From positions 248,001 through 312,000 of the forward strand of contig NZ_OY761443.1 of the NCBI RefSeq assembly GCF_963664415.1: a stretch of 64,000 nucleotides of DNA, written 5' to 3'. This DNA comes from an uncultured Desulfobacter sp. (GTDB lineage Bacteria > Desulfobacterota > Desulfobacteria > Desulfobacterales > Desulfobacteraceae). This document shows positions 8,723 through 18,056 of the stretch, in pieces (within the stretch, counting starts at the first letter, position 1; each line of letters opens with the position of its first letter). The position numbers were made by a program, and so were the translations under genes. The notes under the pieces are model-generated. The model saw only the letters and a list, made by a program, of their open reading frames with translations, was not told the DNA's origin and made no database searches.

Positions 8723-9636
8723 ATAAATTGATAAAAGCCGGTTCGGTCCTCATTGTGGATGACGCGCCGGTTAATATTCGGATGCTGGCAAGTGCCCTGA
8801 AAGATACCTACCGGGTCCGGGTGGCAAATGGCGGACTAAAGGCATTGGATATCGCAGGGTCTGAAGACCCGCCTGACATCATCCTTCTTGATGTGAAAAT
8901 GCCTGAAATTGACGGTTATGAGGTCTGCCGCCGTTTAAAGCAGACCCCGGAGACAATGCAAATCCCCATCATATTTGTTACAACCCGGGGGAGCAGCCAA
9001 GACGAGGCCTTCGGGCTTAATCTGGGCGCCGTGGATTATATTTCAAAACCCTTCAGCATACCCGTTGTCAAAGCCCGGGTGCGTTCCCATTTGCAGCTGA
9101 AACGACATAGGGACAAACTGGAATCCCTGGCAATGATAGACGGCCTGACAGGCATAGCGAATCGTCGAAGCTTTGATCAGACCATAGAACAGGAATGGCG
9201 CAGAGCCCAACGAACAGACACCCATCTGAGCTTGATCATGATCGATATTGATGACTTCAAAAGATACAATGACAATTACGGCCATGGTGCAGGCGACGAG
9301 TGCCTGCGATTGGTCGCATACACAATCGAGTCCACGATGCGCCGCTCGGGTGATTTTGTTGGTCGATACGGTGGAGAAGAGTTTGTTGTCCTACTCCCGG
9401 AGTGCGATCTGGAGGGAGCCGTGGAAATGTCAGAAAAAATACGCTTAAAAATCAAAGAATTAAACATTCCGCACAGATTCTCTAAAGTAGCCGATCACAT
9501 CACCGTCAGTTTAGGCTGCAACGCCATGAAGTACGAATTGGGAACCGCAAGCACCAAGTTACTCCACAAGGCGGATCAGGCTTTGTACCAGGCAAAAAAA
9601 CAGGGACGGGACAGGGTTGTTGCTTCAGACATGTAA
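8719..9636 (+). CDS. Response regulator diguanylate cyclase (REC-GGDEF)
   Basis: This 305-residue regulator makes c-di-GMP from GTP when phosphorylated. The N-terminal receiver has the acidic pair in LIVDDAPVNIRM and phospho-Asp D58 in ILLDVKMPEIDG. The GGDEF domain (about 130-300) begins MIDGLTGIANRRSF, with metal-binding IDIDDFKRYNDNYGH and an intact active loop GGEEF at 218-222. An RSGD inhibitory I-site lies five residues before GGEEF, so product inhibition is expected. The gene overlaps the upstream hybrid kinase by 4 bp and so should be translationally coupled to it. All catalytic residues I can check are present. Confidence 0.93.
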   Translation: MNKLIKAGSVLIVDDAPVNIRMLASALKDTYRVRVANGGLKALDIAGSEDPPDIILLDVKMPEIDGYEVCRRLKQTPETMQIPIIFVTTRGSSQDEAFGLNLGAVDYISKPFSIPVVKARVRSHLQLKRHRDKLESLAMIDGLTGIANRRSFDQTIEQEWRRAQRTDTHLSLIMIDIDDFKRYNDNYGHGAGDECLRLVAYTIESTMRRSGDFVGRYGGEEFVVLLPECDLEGAVEMSEKIRLKIKELNIPHRFSKVADHITVSLGCNAMKYELGTASTKLLHKADQALYQAKKQGRDRVVASDM

Positions 9637-9657
9637 AAATTTAAAGGCAGTATGGTT

Positions 9658-10557
9658 TCAATGCAGATCTGAAGGGTCAATATGCACCCGGACATCACTG
9701 ACTTTATCCATTTGGACCCGAATCATCTCCCGGACCGACTCGCCGATGTCATGGGCCATTTGCACAGTAATCTTTGGATCCACCACAATATCCAGGTCCA
9801 CAAGAAAAGCAGCTCCGCTTTGGCGTACCCGTATACCATGCACGTTTCTCACGCCGTTGACGGTGAGCGCAAGCGTCGTCACCTCCTGAATTTTTTTCTC
9901 GCCCACGGATTCATCCATAATCTGACCCACCGCGTCCATGGCAATATCATAACTCATCTTGAATATGAACAGGGCCACCACAATACCGGCAATAGGATCA
10001 AGAACAGGGTATTTTAACTTGGCTCCAACAATACCGATCAGCGCAGCAATGGAAGAAAAGGCGTCTGACCTGTTATCCATGGCATTGGCAATGGTTGAGG
10101 GGCTGTTGGTCTTTACCCCGGCTCTGTATGTGAACTGGTACATCAGTTCGTTGACGAGAACAGATAAAATTGCCACATATACGGCCAAATCTCCCGGGGC
10201 ATGGAGCGATCCATGCCGGATAGTTGTGATGGCGGTTCTAATAATCTCGACACCTGCGGCGGCCAGCATGCCCACCACCACCAGGGTGGAAATCACCTCT
10301 GCCCTACCGTGGCCGTAAGGATGTTCTTTATCCGCCGGTTTCTGGGCTATTTTTAAGCTGATATAAACAAACACGGAGGCAAAAATATCCGAGGCGGAAT
10401 GCACGGCATCGGCAACCATGGCACTTGAGTTTGACACAATACCTGCCCAGCCTTTCAGAATCGCTAATCCGAAGTTTCCCGCAAACCCAACAACCGCCCA
10501 GTACCGGGCAGTCTGAAAATCTTTATCATTTGATGTCTGTTTTTGGTTTTGCCGCAT
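9658..10557 (-). CDS. Cation diffusion facilitator family metal efflux transporter
   Basis: This 299-residue inner-membrane antiporter belongs to the CDF family (Zn, Fe or Mn efflux). About six helices are predicted. Metal-site motifs are MVADAVHSASDIF in TM2, HPYGHGRAEVIST in the following loop and AMDNRSDAFSS in TM5. The C-terminal cytoplasmic domain carries VRNVHGIRVRQSG and VHIDPSDLH. The TM2/TM5 residues are H-D and D-D-like, but this is not enough to name the metal. A CAGGAG lies 11 nt before the ATG. It is convergent with the GGDEF gene and appears to be a single-gene unit. Confidence 0.9.
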   Translation of the reverse strand: MRQNQKQTSNDKDFQTARYWAVVGFAGNFGLAILKGWAGIVSNSSAMVADAVHSASDIFASVFVYISLKIAQKPADKEHPYGHGRAEVISTLVVVGMLAAAGVEIIRTAITTIRHGSLHAPGDLAVYVAILSVLVNELMYQFTYRAGVKTNSPSTIANAMDNRSDAFSSIAALIGIVGAKLKYPVLDPIAGIVVALFIFKMSYDIAMDAVGQIMDESVGEKKIQEVTTLALTVNGVRNVHGIRVRQSGAAFLVDLDIVVDPKITVQMAHDIGESVREMIRVQMDKVSDVRVHIDPSDLH

Positions 10558-10624
10558 TTAATTATCTGCTCCTGAAAAAATCCAGATTCTTAACGTATGG
10601 CGTGTTATTATGTCGCCATTAGTA

Positions 10625-11437
10625 TTAACGAACAGAAACAAGCTCTCCAATGATTGAACCGACAATTACTTTAGCCTGAATACGAACCGGCAGCCGCCTG
10701 TCATCCGTGGTAATCCATATACGCAGCAAAGGGTTTTCGCTTTCTTCAAACACCCCGCCAAAATGGGTAAGTTCTGGTTCAATAACATATGTATCAAAGG
10801 TGGTATTAAAACATGTTATAGTCTCCTGCCCCAGCATTTTTGCCCGGCCCATAAAACATTTTTTCCCGTCAGAGATGGGAAATTGGATCTCTTTTTTGCT
10901 GCCTAAGTCCATGCAACGCAGTTTATAAAATGCAGCCAGCGGATCAAATGTGCCGGATGGAATCGGTATAGGCTTTTTGGCGGCATTAAAATTCGAATAC
11001 CGGGCGATACCTTTTTTCCAGTTAAACTGCACCAGGATATCCCGTTGTTCACTGCCGGTCTCTTTTCTGGTGTAACGTATTGAATGGTCAAAGGCAAGGT
11101 CCGTATAAGAGTCGTATTGATTACGGATTTGATAGAAAACATCAACCAATGGAGAGGATTGTACCTTCAATGAAAAATGACGACAAGGTTGTTTGTCGAC
11201 CGGTGTAACGGCAAAGACATCAAAAGCTGCAACACCGGCGTCTATCTCTTCCCAGCGAATTTGATACACAAGCTGTTCTTTCTGCAAAAAAGGCAGTGTA
11301 TTTTTAGATGCTTTTTTATCCGCTGCCATTGCCGATGAACCACATAAGAGAGATAAAAACAGCAGTACTAATAAAAAAGACCAGATAACAACAAGAAAGG
11401 ATAGCGCCGGGAGTCGCCATAGTGCAGTCTTATTCAT
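10625..11437 (-). CDS. DUF3108 exported protein
   Basis: This 270-residue protein has a hydrophobic N-terminal segment (residues 14-38) ending in SSAMAADKK, which reads as a signal peptide. It should therefore lie in the periplasm. The body matches DUF3108: LVYQIRWEEIDAGVAAFDV, a VDVFYQIRNQYDSYTD segment, RYTRKETGSEQRDILVQF and a C-terminal IRIQAKVIVGSIIGELV. The family forms beta-rich domains of unknown function. The gene starts 16 bp after ftsK in the same direction, so the two are probably co-transcribed, but I know of no functional link. Confidence 0.8.
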   Translation of the reverse strand: MNKTALWRLPALSFLVVIWSFLLVLLFLSLLCGSSAMAADKKASKNTLPFLQKEQLVYQIRWEEIDAGVAAFDVFAVTPVDKQPCRHFSLKVQSSPLVDVFYQIRNQYDSYTDLAFDHSIRYTRKETGSEQRDILVQFNWKKGIARYSNFNAAKKPIPIPSGTFDPLAAFYKLRCMDLGSKKEIQFPISDGKKCFMGRAKMLGQETITCFNTTFDTYVIEPELTHFGGVFEESENPLLRIWITTDDRRLPVRIQAKVIVGSIIGELVSVR

Positions 11438-11453
11438 TTAAAAGGGCCTCCAA

Positions 11454-13733
11454 TCAGTCGATACTGCCTATCACCTGGCGGGGTCGAACGCCATCTGACG
11501 GCGCGACAATCCCTTGTTTTTCCATAAGATCAATAATGCGTGCTGCCCGGTTGTAACCGATCCGTAAGGCCCGTTGCACACCGGAAATGGATGCCTGGCG
11601 TGAGGACATGACAAAGTCCAGAGCCTGTTGGTACTTTTCATCATACTCGTCGTCATCAAAGGCCACAGCCTGCTGGGGTTCTTCTTTTTCCGTGGTCACC
11701 TCCGCAAGGTATTCGGGTTTTCCCTGGGCCTTGACACACTCTGTGATGGCCCATAATTCTTTCTCGGATAGATATGTGCCGTGGACCCGCTTGAGCCGGG
11801 CTGTGCCCGGGGGCACAAAAAGCATGTCGCCTCGCCCCAGAAGGGTTTCGGCACCATTGGCATCAATGATGGTCCTTGAGTCGGTCTTGGAAGAGACCTG
11901 AAAGGAAATCCGGGTGGGGAAATTGGCCTTGATAATACCTGTGAGTACATCCACGGAAGGCCGCTGGGTAGCCAGAATCATGTGAATGCCGGCAGCCCGG
12001 GCCATCTGGGCAATACGGGTCAAGGAAAATTCAATATCTTTGCTGGCGGTCATCATCAGATCGGCCAGCTCGTCAATGATCACAACGATATAAGGAAAGG
12101 GTTGAAAGTCATCTTCCATATCCGCCAGGTCTGATTCAATTCCCGACATGTCAGAGGTACGAACCTTTTCATTATACTGCTCGATGTTGCGTACCTGAAG
12201 CTGGGCCAGTTTCTCATACCGTTGCTCCATTTCCCTGACCACCCATTGCAGGGCAATATTGGCTTTTTTCATGTCTGTGATCACAGGCGTAATCAGGTGC
12301 GGGATGTCGTTGAACAATGAGAGTTCAATGCGCTTGGGATCAATCATGATAAATTTGACCCGGTCAGGGGATGATTTATACAGTATGCTGCAGATCATGG
12401 CGTTAAGCGCCACGCTTTTGCCGGTTCCGGTAGCCCCGGCAATTAGCAGATGGGGCATTCTTTCAAGTCCCACGACCACAGGCTTTCCGATGATATCCTT
12501 ACCCAGGCAGATGGGTGCAGGAGAATTGATTTCATCAAAGTTGGAAGTGCCCACGATATCCCTGAAAGGTACAACACACATGGCCGGATTAGGGATCTCG
12601 ATACCGATTACATCCTTGCCAGGAATGGGGGCCACGATACGGATGCTCAAAGCACTTAAAGCCAGGGCCAGGTCATCGGCCAGATTCACGATCTTGCTGA
12701 TTTTTATCCCAGGCGCGGGTTTATATTCAAAGGTTGTGATGACAGGACCCGGCAGCACCTCCATAACTTCACCCTTGATGCCGAAATACCCCAGTTTCTG
12801 CTCCAGTAGTTCAGCATCCCGCCTAATGGCCTCATGATCCACTACAGTTTCCTGACCGCCTTTTTCAAGGAAATCCAAGGAGGGTAGACTATATTTGCCG
12901 GCACCATAACCCTGAATATTCGTATTGAACAAGTCCTTTCCCGGTGGCTTGGGTAAATTGGATTGAACAGAGTCACTGTTTTCTTCCTTGTTCTCCGGTA
13001 CCGTCAAAGGTTCGGGTTCAGATTCAGGTTCGGGCTGTACCGATTTAACTTTTTTCAGGGTATCAAGGACCTGTGTCACCAATGGCCCGGGGGAGACCGG
13101 TTTCTTCACTGATTTTTCGTCGGACATCTCCGAATCCGGATCCGGACCAGGATCTGAATCTTGCTCTGGCTCTGATTCGGAAATATCGTTTATTTCGGCA
13201 GTGGGCAAAAAAGGGGGGCTGGGTTCAAGCTCAAGAGTTGGAACGGAGCTGTCATCTTCCTGGTTTACTGCTTCCTGGCTTACCGGTTCCTGGTACACCG
13301 GCGTTTGTTGTTCATCGCTTTTTAAGGATATGGATTCTGGAGCGGTAGGAACAACTACAGGATTGACAGGAGATGTTTTAAGCTTTTCATAGACCTTTAA
13401 CAGTGCATCATACCTGTTTTCAAGTTCACCATACCTATTTTCAAGTTTGACATACCTGTCTGCTAGATTTAGATTGGCCAGCAGCAGCTTGACATATGGA
13501 TTTGGCTTATTCTGCCGGCCTAATGCATTGTCCGCTTTTTCCATTTCACCGGTCATCGCTTTTGCAATACGTTCGGCATCAGCCTGCCCGGTTTCCCCAC
13601 TGATCTGAAATTTATACTCTCCGCATTCAGTTTTCAAACGCAAAAGATTTTTTTGTAAACTGTAATTCTTTTTTTCCACGCTAAATAACACTTTCCCGGA
13701 ATAATAGGTATGAATATTGACCGACAGGGCCAA
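11454..13733 (-). CDS. ftsK: FtsK/SpoIIIE DNA translocase with ZapA-like N-terminus
   Basis: This 759-residue protein would be the chromosome-segregation pump at the division septum. The motor is complete: an alpha/beta entry segment (KLGYFGIKGEVMEVLPGPVIT), Walker A LIAGATGTGKS near residue 430, Walker B VIIDELADLMM near 555, LATQRPSVDVLTG, and a winged-helix gamma domain (ISGVQRALRIGYNRAARIID) for sequence recognition. Instead of the usual four membrane helices, residues 1-115 are hydrophilic. DAERIAKAMTGEMEKA, NLNLADRYVKLE and a coiled coil resemble ZapA. A charged Pro/Glu/Ser-rich linker (about 120-270) follows. No transmembrane span is visible, so septal tethering would have to come from the N-domain. 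Confidence 0.9.
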   Translation of the reverse strand: MALSVNIHTYYSGKVLFSVEKKNYSLQKNLLRLKTECGEYKFQISGETGQADAERIAKAMTGEMEKADNALGRQNKPNPYVKLLLANLNLADRYVKLENRYGELENRYDALLKVYEKLKTSPVNPVVVPTAPESISLKSDEQQTPVYQEPVSQEAVNQEDDSSVPTLELEPSPPFLPTAEINDISESEPEQDSDPGPDPDSEMSDEKSVKKPVSPGPLVTQVLDTLKKVKSVQPEPESEPEPLTVPENKEENSDSVQSNLPKPPGKDLFNTNIQGYGAGKYSLPSLDFLEKGGQETVVDHEAIRRDAELLEQKLGYFGIKGEVMEVLPGPVITTFEYKPAPGIKISKIVNLADDLALALSALSIRIVAPIPGKDVIGIEIPNPAMCVVPFRDIVGTSNFDEINSPAPICLGKDIIGKPVVVGLERMPHLLIAGATGTGKSVALNAMICSILYKSSPDRVKFIMIDPKRIELSLFNDIPHLITPVITDMKKANIALQWVVREMEQRYEKLAQLQVRNIEQYNEKVRTSDMSGIESDLADMEDDFQPFPYIVVIIDELADLMMTASKDIEFSLTRIAQMARAAGIHMILATQRPSVDVLTGIIKANFPTRISFQVSSKTDSRTIIDANGAETLLGRGDMLFVPPGTARLKRVHGTYLSEKELWAITECVKAQGKPEYLAEVTTEKEEPQQAVAFDDDEYDEKYQQALDFVMSSRQASISGVQRALRIGYNRAARIIDLMEKQGIVAPSDGVRPRQVIGSID

Positions 13734-14285
13734 AACCGATCAATCCACACCGAATCTTTTAATAATCCGACCCGTTGTCAATCATCGTTCATAAAAAAAT
13801 GATGAACCTGTAAAAAGTCCAACCGATGGCTAAATAGTGTCTGAACGAAAACCTGAAGATTTTGCTGAGTACAAGGCGGGGTAAAATTTTAACCGGAGAA
13901 ATACATGAGGTATTTAGAGGATTAAAATTTCAGACCAACGCCGTAATCGGTAAAATTTACGGTTTTCGGTCGGGCACTGAATTGAAGTCTTTGCCTGCAA
14001 GTTATAGCCCAGAACCAGCGGCAAAGGCCGACATATAATATATCGAGCGTCTGGCCGGACACCATCAAACATATCAGACACAGCCGCACAGGTTATAGCA
14101 TAACCCATTCCGGGATTCCAGGCAGTTGAAATATTTTACGCTTCCTGTGCCGACACAAATACTTGCCTAACAAACAGAATGTGAGTTTTCCCATATCAAT
14201 CATTTTTAGGGTGTGGTATCTGTTCTGAGTGGGGAACACATAAGACATTCCCCTTTTGATAACATAAAAATTTGACGCGTTTATT
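13734..14285. other. Intergenic region with palindromic repeat
   Basis: I see no convincing gene in these 550 bp. The stretch holds one copy of a ~138-bp palindromic repeat (13839-13977). Upstream of it (about 13799-13835) is a tract beginning GATGAAC and containing CAACCGATGGCTAA. A close variant of this tract recurs at 45584-45620, so it is probably a separate dispersed repeat. The remainder (13980-14285) must include the promoter of the small gene at 14286 and of ftsK, but no strong consensus box stands out. Confidence 0.5.
13839..13977 (+). repeat. Palindromic MITE-like repeat, copy 1
   Basis: About 139 bp whose ends are imperfect inverted repeats: GAACGAAAACCTG at the left and CGGTTTTCGGTCGGGC at the right. 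A second copy lies inverted at 18028-18164. Shared internal blocks include GGTAAAATTTACGGTTTTCG and an AATACATG/GTATTT pair. There is no open frame. The size and the terminal symmetry suit a non-autonomous mobile or REP-like element. Confidence 0.65.
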
Positions 14286-14564
14286 ATGAAAAACAATACA
14301 TTTCAAGTTCAATCTTCTAATAATAGTAACCCCAAAATAAAACTGTCACCCTTTGGCCGTCTGTTTCGCATTTTTGCATCGTGGTTCGGATTTACCGGCC
14401 TTTATGCAGCCTTTTCGGTCTGTCCCTTCTGCGGGCAGCAGGGATGTCCTGTAGGTATGGTATCAGCCGGCACGGTGGGGGCATTTCTGGCCCTATGTCT
14501 CCAGGACTGGAAGCGGCTTTTTTTATATATCAAAAATCGGCTCACGACTTCTCAAAGCCCTTAA
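14286..14564 (+). CDS. Small cysteine-motif membrane protein, unknown function
   Basis: This 92-residue protein has one or two hydrophobic segments (about 28-45 and 55-72) around a conspicuous CPFCGQQGCPVG motif. Three cysteines spaced C-x2-C-x4-C could bind a metal or form disulphides. I do not recognise the family with certainty. Composition and the compact motif argue for a real gene, although no good ribosome site precedes the ATG. It stands alone, convergent with the amidase gene 40 bp downstream. A second frame across the same DNA loses the motif and is rejected. Confidence 0.55.
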   Translation: MKNNTFQVQSSNNSNPKIKLSPFGRLFRIFASWFGFTGLYAAFSVCPFCGQQGCPVGMVSAGTVGAFLALCLQDWKRLFLYIKNRLTTSQSP

Positions 14565-14605
14565 GATTAAGGGGATTGTGGGAAAATATTTGTCGTTTCC
14601 TGCCA

Positions 14606-15946
14606 TCAACCGGCTAACGGCAGATAAACCCCTGTCCCTTTGGGCAAATCGCTGAAATCCGGAACTTTATTGCCTTGAACCGGCCCCCGGCCCGGAATAT
14701 GGTAAATGGTTTTGGGGTCTTTAAATTTTACACCGGCGATCCTATAGGCAGTTTTATGTTTTGTAATGTTAAAGGGCCCCTTATACCCCACCACTAAACG
14801 GGTGCCAGAAGGCAGATCATCCCAGTCCGAAATCACACATCCTGCCAGACTCCGGCCCGATGGAAGAAAATAGATGGTGGAGGCTGCATGGTACGCTCCA
14901 CCGGCATGGGACCACGCCGTCATCCGACCGGAAATGGTTTTTATGATACTGTTCGCCTGCTCACGGACTTGTTTTGTCTCCTGGTTTAACAGTACCTTTG
15001 TGCCCACGGGCAGACGAGCCCATCCTATACTTGAAGCGACCCTGTGACCGGCCAATGTTTTTCCGCTGGGCAAAACATAAACCGTGTTGGGGGCGTTATA
15101 ATCTTCACCGGCGATGGTCCAGGCAGAATTCTGTTGTGAAATGACATCGGTTTCCAGAGTATGGGACACCTTTTGCCCGCTGTAAACAAACGCACCGGGA
15201 GCAGGATAAAACACATTGGCCAGCATAGGATCCGGCGTAAGAAGCCCTGCCCTGACATCGGGATCAAACGGCCAGGTTGGCTCGAGCCCAGCCTGGACTC
15301 TGTCAAAATTTTTCGCACATCGTTTGCGCCCCCTGTGATTTTTTGAAAACCATCGATTGGGTTTACCGTATGCCACCTGACTGTGGGTCAAAATGTCTTT
15401 ATCCCCAAGGCCGTAGAATCGTTTAAGGATAAACAGCAGCATCCCCGCTGACTTGTACTGCTTAGCGGTCAAAGGCGCATAATGATAGCCGACAAATTCT
15501 ATACCCACAGAGATATCACTGACATCAGCCACCCCATTCCACATGGATAGGCCGGCATGGTCTGCCCTGTATTTTTTATCCAGGATCCGGTAAACCGTCC
15601 CGTTCCTGGCAACGACATAATTGGCATGCCCGCCGGGCGATGTACGGCCGTTTTTAAACCGTTTTCCTTTGGAAACCACCCGTAAAGTACTTTTCAATCC
15701 CAACTCTGAGGTATGCACGATGATCAGCCGGGTTTTGGAACGCACCCTTTTTTTAAATCGCGAATTAATCCGGGACCGATAATCTATAATACCATTCTGA
15801 AAACGAACCAGGTCTGAACGGGAATAGGTTTGTGTCGCCAGACCCGGGGCTGTTGTCAGCAGTATGACAACCAGTATCAAAACAAAAACCCGCAACAAAA
15901 TATACCCCTTTGAAAAAGAAAAATTGGCGTAAGGTTCAATCTTCAT
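14606..15946 (-). CDS. N-acetylmuramoyl-L-alanine amidase with three C-terminal repeats
   Basis: This 446-residue exported protein has a membrane-spanning signal segment (about 15-38, ending GLATQTYS). The Amidase_2 domain (about 68-215) should cleave the bond between muramic acid and the stem peptide. Candidate zinc and active residues are in LIIVHTSELG, GGHANYVVARNGTVYRIL, ADHAGLS and ILTHSQVAYGKPNRW. The last ~180 residues hold three degenerate copies of a ~55-residue unit with the pattern IAG-x5-ApnTiYxLPSGrxLAG-x6-DLPxGTxLxVG. They may form a small beta-rich surface or cell-wall binding module. The gene is not in an obvious operon. It could serve in wall remodelling or spore/lysis processes; which one cannot be told. 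Confidence 0.82.
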   Translation of the reverse strand: MKIEPYANFSFSKGYILLRVFVLILVVILLTTAPGLATQTYSRSDLVRFQNGIIDYRSRINSRFKKRVRSKTRLIIVHTSELGLKSTLRVVSKGKRFKNGRTSPGGHANYVVARNGTVYRILDKKYRADHAGLSMWNGVADVSDISVGIEFVGYHYAPLTAKQYKSAGMLLFILKRFYGLGDKDILTHSQVAYGKPNRWFSKNHRGRKRCAKNFDRVQAGLEPTWPFDPDVRAGLLTPDPMLANVFYPAPGAFVYSGQKVSHTLETDVISQQNSAWTIAGEDYNAPNTVYVLPSGKTLAGHRVASSIGWARLPVGTKVLLNQETKQVREQANSIIKTISGRMTAWSHAGGAYHAASTIYFLPSGRSLAGCVISDWDDLPSGTRLVVGYKGPFNITKHKTAYRIAGVKFKDPKTIYHIPGRGPVQGNKVPDFSDLPKGTGVYLPLAG

Positions 15947-16016
15947 AGGCTAAAATTATATCAACACAGGTCCGATTTTGCAAAGGGCCGGCTTTTTTAC
16001 AACGCCATCAGAGGGA

Positions 16017-18056
16017 CTATAAATCTTTATATTTGGCTGCAATTAATTTAATCGTATCCTCTATAGCAAAAAATACATCTACACATTGGGGATCAAATAG
16101 GGTTCCTCTGCCCTCTCGAATGATGTTCATTGCTTTTTCATGGGAGAAGGCCGGTTTATAACACCTTTTACTAATCAGTGCATCATAAACGTCACAAATA
16201 GCCATAATACGGCCGCACAGGGGAATTGTTTGGCCACAAATACCGTCCGGATACCCCTTTCCATCCCATCTTTCATGATGGGCGCCCGCAATCTGAGTTC
16301 CCATTTTTAAAAAAGAATTATCTTGGTCATTTTTTTCGGATCTTTGAAGCGTATCTCTTCCGATCGAAGAGTGGGTTTTCATAATTTCAAATTCTTCATC
16401 GGTCAGCTTACCGGGCTTTAACAATATTTTGTCCGGGATACCGACTTTGCCGATATCATGAAGCGGTGCAGCGTGGTAAAGCGTTTCAATATAATCTTCG
16501 GTCAAAACATCCGGGAATAAACCAGACACTTTTAAATGAGCTGCCAGGACCCTTGCATAATTTTGAGTACGCACAATATGCTGCCCGGTTTCAGGGTCAC
16601 GGGTTTCAACGAGGCTGACAATAGTTTTTATGGTAAATTGCTGGGCTTGGGCTAATTTTTTAAACCAGGTGAAAGATGCTTTCCTGGCAGCCGTAAAACG
16701 CATAAAAGAGATAGTCATAAATATAAAAGCCGTTAAAATCAAGGGCAGTACAGGAGAAACAAACACGGACATTTTAATAAAAAAAAGCGCACTTGATATC
16801 AGCAAAATACTGCTCCAGACAAAGGTGCCGGCTAAAAGGGCCATTGGAGAGGCTGATAAAAAAAGCAAAACCATCATAAGAATGCCGGTCAACAGACAGA
16901 TTCCGGAAACAAAACGATGGGCCCAGTAAGGCTTAATCACCTGATGATTCTCATAAATACTGCTTAATATGGCGGCATGGGTCTCTATCCCCGGATAATT
17001 GGGGTCAAAAACAGTATGATGAATATCATTTAACCCCATTGCAGAAGCCCCGATAAAAAGGATTTTACCCTGGATGTCCGCCGGGGAATAATTTTGATTG
17101 AGAACATCAGCGGCACTGATAAATTTATGGACTCTGCCGGGCCCTATGAATCTTATGTCTATATATCCGTTTCGTGTTATTGGAATTTTATATTTATCTG
17201 CTTTTAGATAAAGACCGAAAAAATTTTCTAATACGTCCACTTTTTTAATATTATGAGCTTTTAAAAAAGTGGAAAGAGCTAAACTCGTAAATGTTTGGTT
17301 TTTCCACGAGATTAAAAGGGGTGTAGATCTTAACAAACCGTCCATGTCAGATTGATTGTTATAGAATCCTGTATACTTGAGTGCCTTTTCAATTTTAGGT
17401 GTATTGGTCAGAATACCTTCAGCCTGAATCGCGTTTAAATGGCCTGATTTATCAACGACATCAAAAGGAACCTGTAAAGGAGGTGTTTTTTTATTAAAAT
17501 GATCGAAACAAAAATATCTGGCACCCACAATGCCACTCTGTCTGAAAACATGTGCCAGGTATAAATCGTTATCCTGCAATTCAGGCGGGACCCCCGTAAA
17601 TCCGAGATTAAGAGCGAAGTCTTTCCTAAATTGCAGTTGAATATTTTTCAGCGAACTGCGATCCGGTTCAGGAAACAGTATATCAAGCCCCATGGCGGCA
17701 GGATGATTGTCGGACAATTCCTTGATAAGCCTGGCCAGCAAATACCTGGGCCATGGCCACTGCCCTACGGCTGATAAACTGGCCTCATCAATATCGATAA
17801 TTGTGATCCGGCTTGATGCGTTTCCCGTTGCAGTGGTTTGAAACAAGAAATCATAAAAAAAATTATCAGCTTTTTTAAATACACTGCTTTGGGTATATGC
17901 ACCTGCACACAGCACCAGTGTTATGAAAAAAACAACAGTAAACTGCCACCATATGGACGTACTGCTCAGAAAAGCGTTTTCAAAATCCGCTTCCAAAGAA
18001 AACTCCGTGTTTATGCATCTACTGAGAGCCCGACCGAAAACCGTAAATTTTACCAA
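16017..18056 (-). CDS. CHASE2 sensor with HD-GYP c-di-GMP phosphodiesterase domain
   Basis: This 679-residue membrane receptor has an N-terminal helix (about 37-56) and an extracytoplasmic CHASE2 domain (about 60-370) with ITIIDIDEASLSAVGQWPWPR and AMGLDILFPEPD. Three more helices (about 385-465) follow, then a cytoplasmic HD-GYP domain with TGQHIVRTQNYA, HDIGKVGIPD near 530, HHERWDGKGYPDG and DVYDALIS. The predicted output is hydrolysis of c-di-GMP. The ATG at 18056 and the next 12 codons lie inside a palindromic repeat. A TTG at 17996 with GGAG 6 nt upstream is a good alternative start. The gene closes an FecR-OmpA-CHASE2 set, an arrangement more often seen with adenylate cyclase outputs. 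Confidence 0.9.
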   Translation of the reverse strand: MVKFTVFGRALSRCINTEFSLEADFENAFLSSTSIWWQFTVVFFITLVLCAGAYTQSSVFKKADNFFYDFLFQTTATGNASSRITIIDIDEASLSAVGQWPWPRYLLARLIKELSDNHPAAMGLDILFPEPDRSSLKNIQLQFRKDFALNLGFTGVPPELQDNDLYLAHVFRQSGIVGARYFCFDHFNKKTPPLQVPFDVVDKSGHLNAIQAEGILTNTPKIEKALKYTGFYNNQSDMDGLLRSTPLLISWKNQTFTSLALSTFLKAHNIKKVDVLENFFGLYLKADKYKIPITRNGYIDIRFIGPGRVHKFISAADVLNQNYSPADIQGKILFIGASAMGLNDIHHTVFDPNYPGIETHAAILSSIYENHQVIKPYWAHRFVSGICLLTGILMMVLLFLSASPMALLAGTFVWSSILLISSALFFIKMSVFVSPVLPLILTAFIFMTISFMRFTAARKASFTWFKKLAQAQQFTIKTIVSLVETRDPETGQHIVRTQNYARVLAAHLKVSGLFPDVLTEDYIETLYHAAPLHDIGKVGIPDKILLKPGKLTDEEFEIMKTHSSIGRDTLQRSEKNDQDNSFLKMGTQIAGAHHERWDGKGYPDGICGQTIPLCGRIMAICDVYDALISKRCYKPAFSHEKAMNIIREGRGTLFDPQCVDVFFAIEDTIKLIAAKYKDL

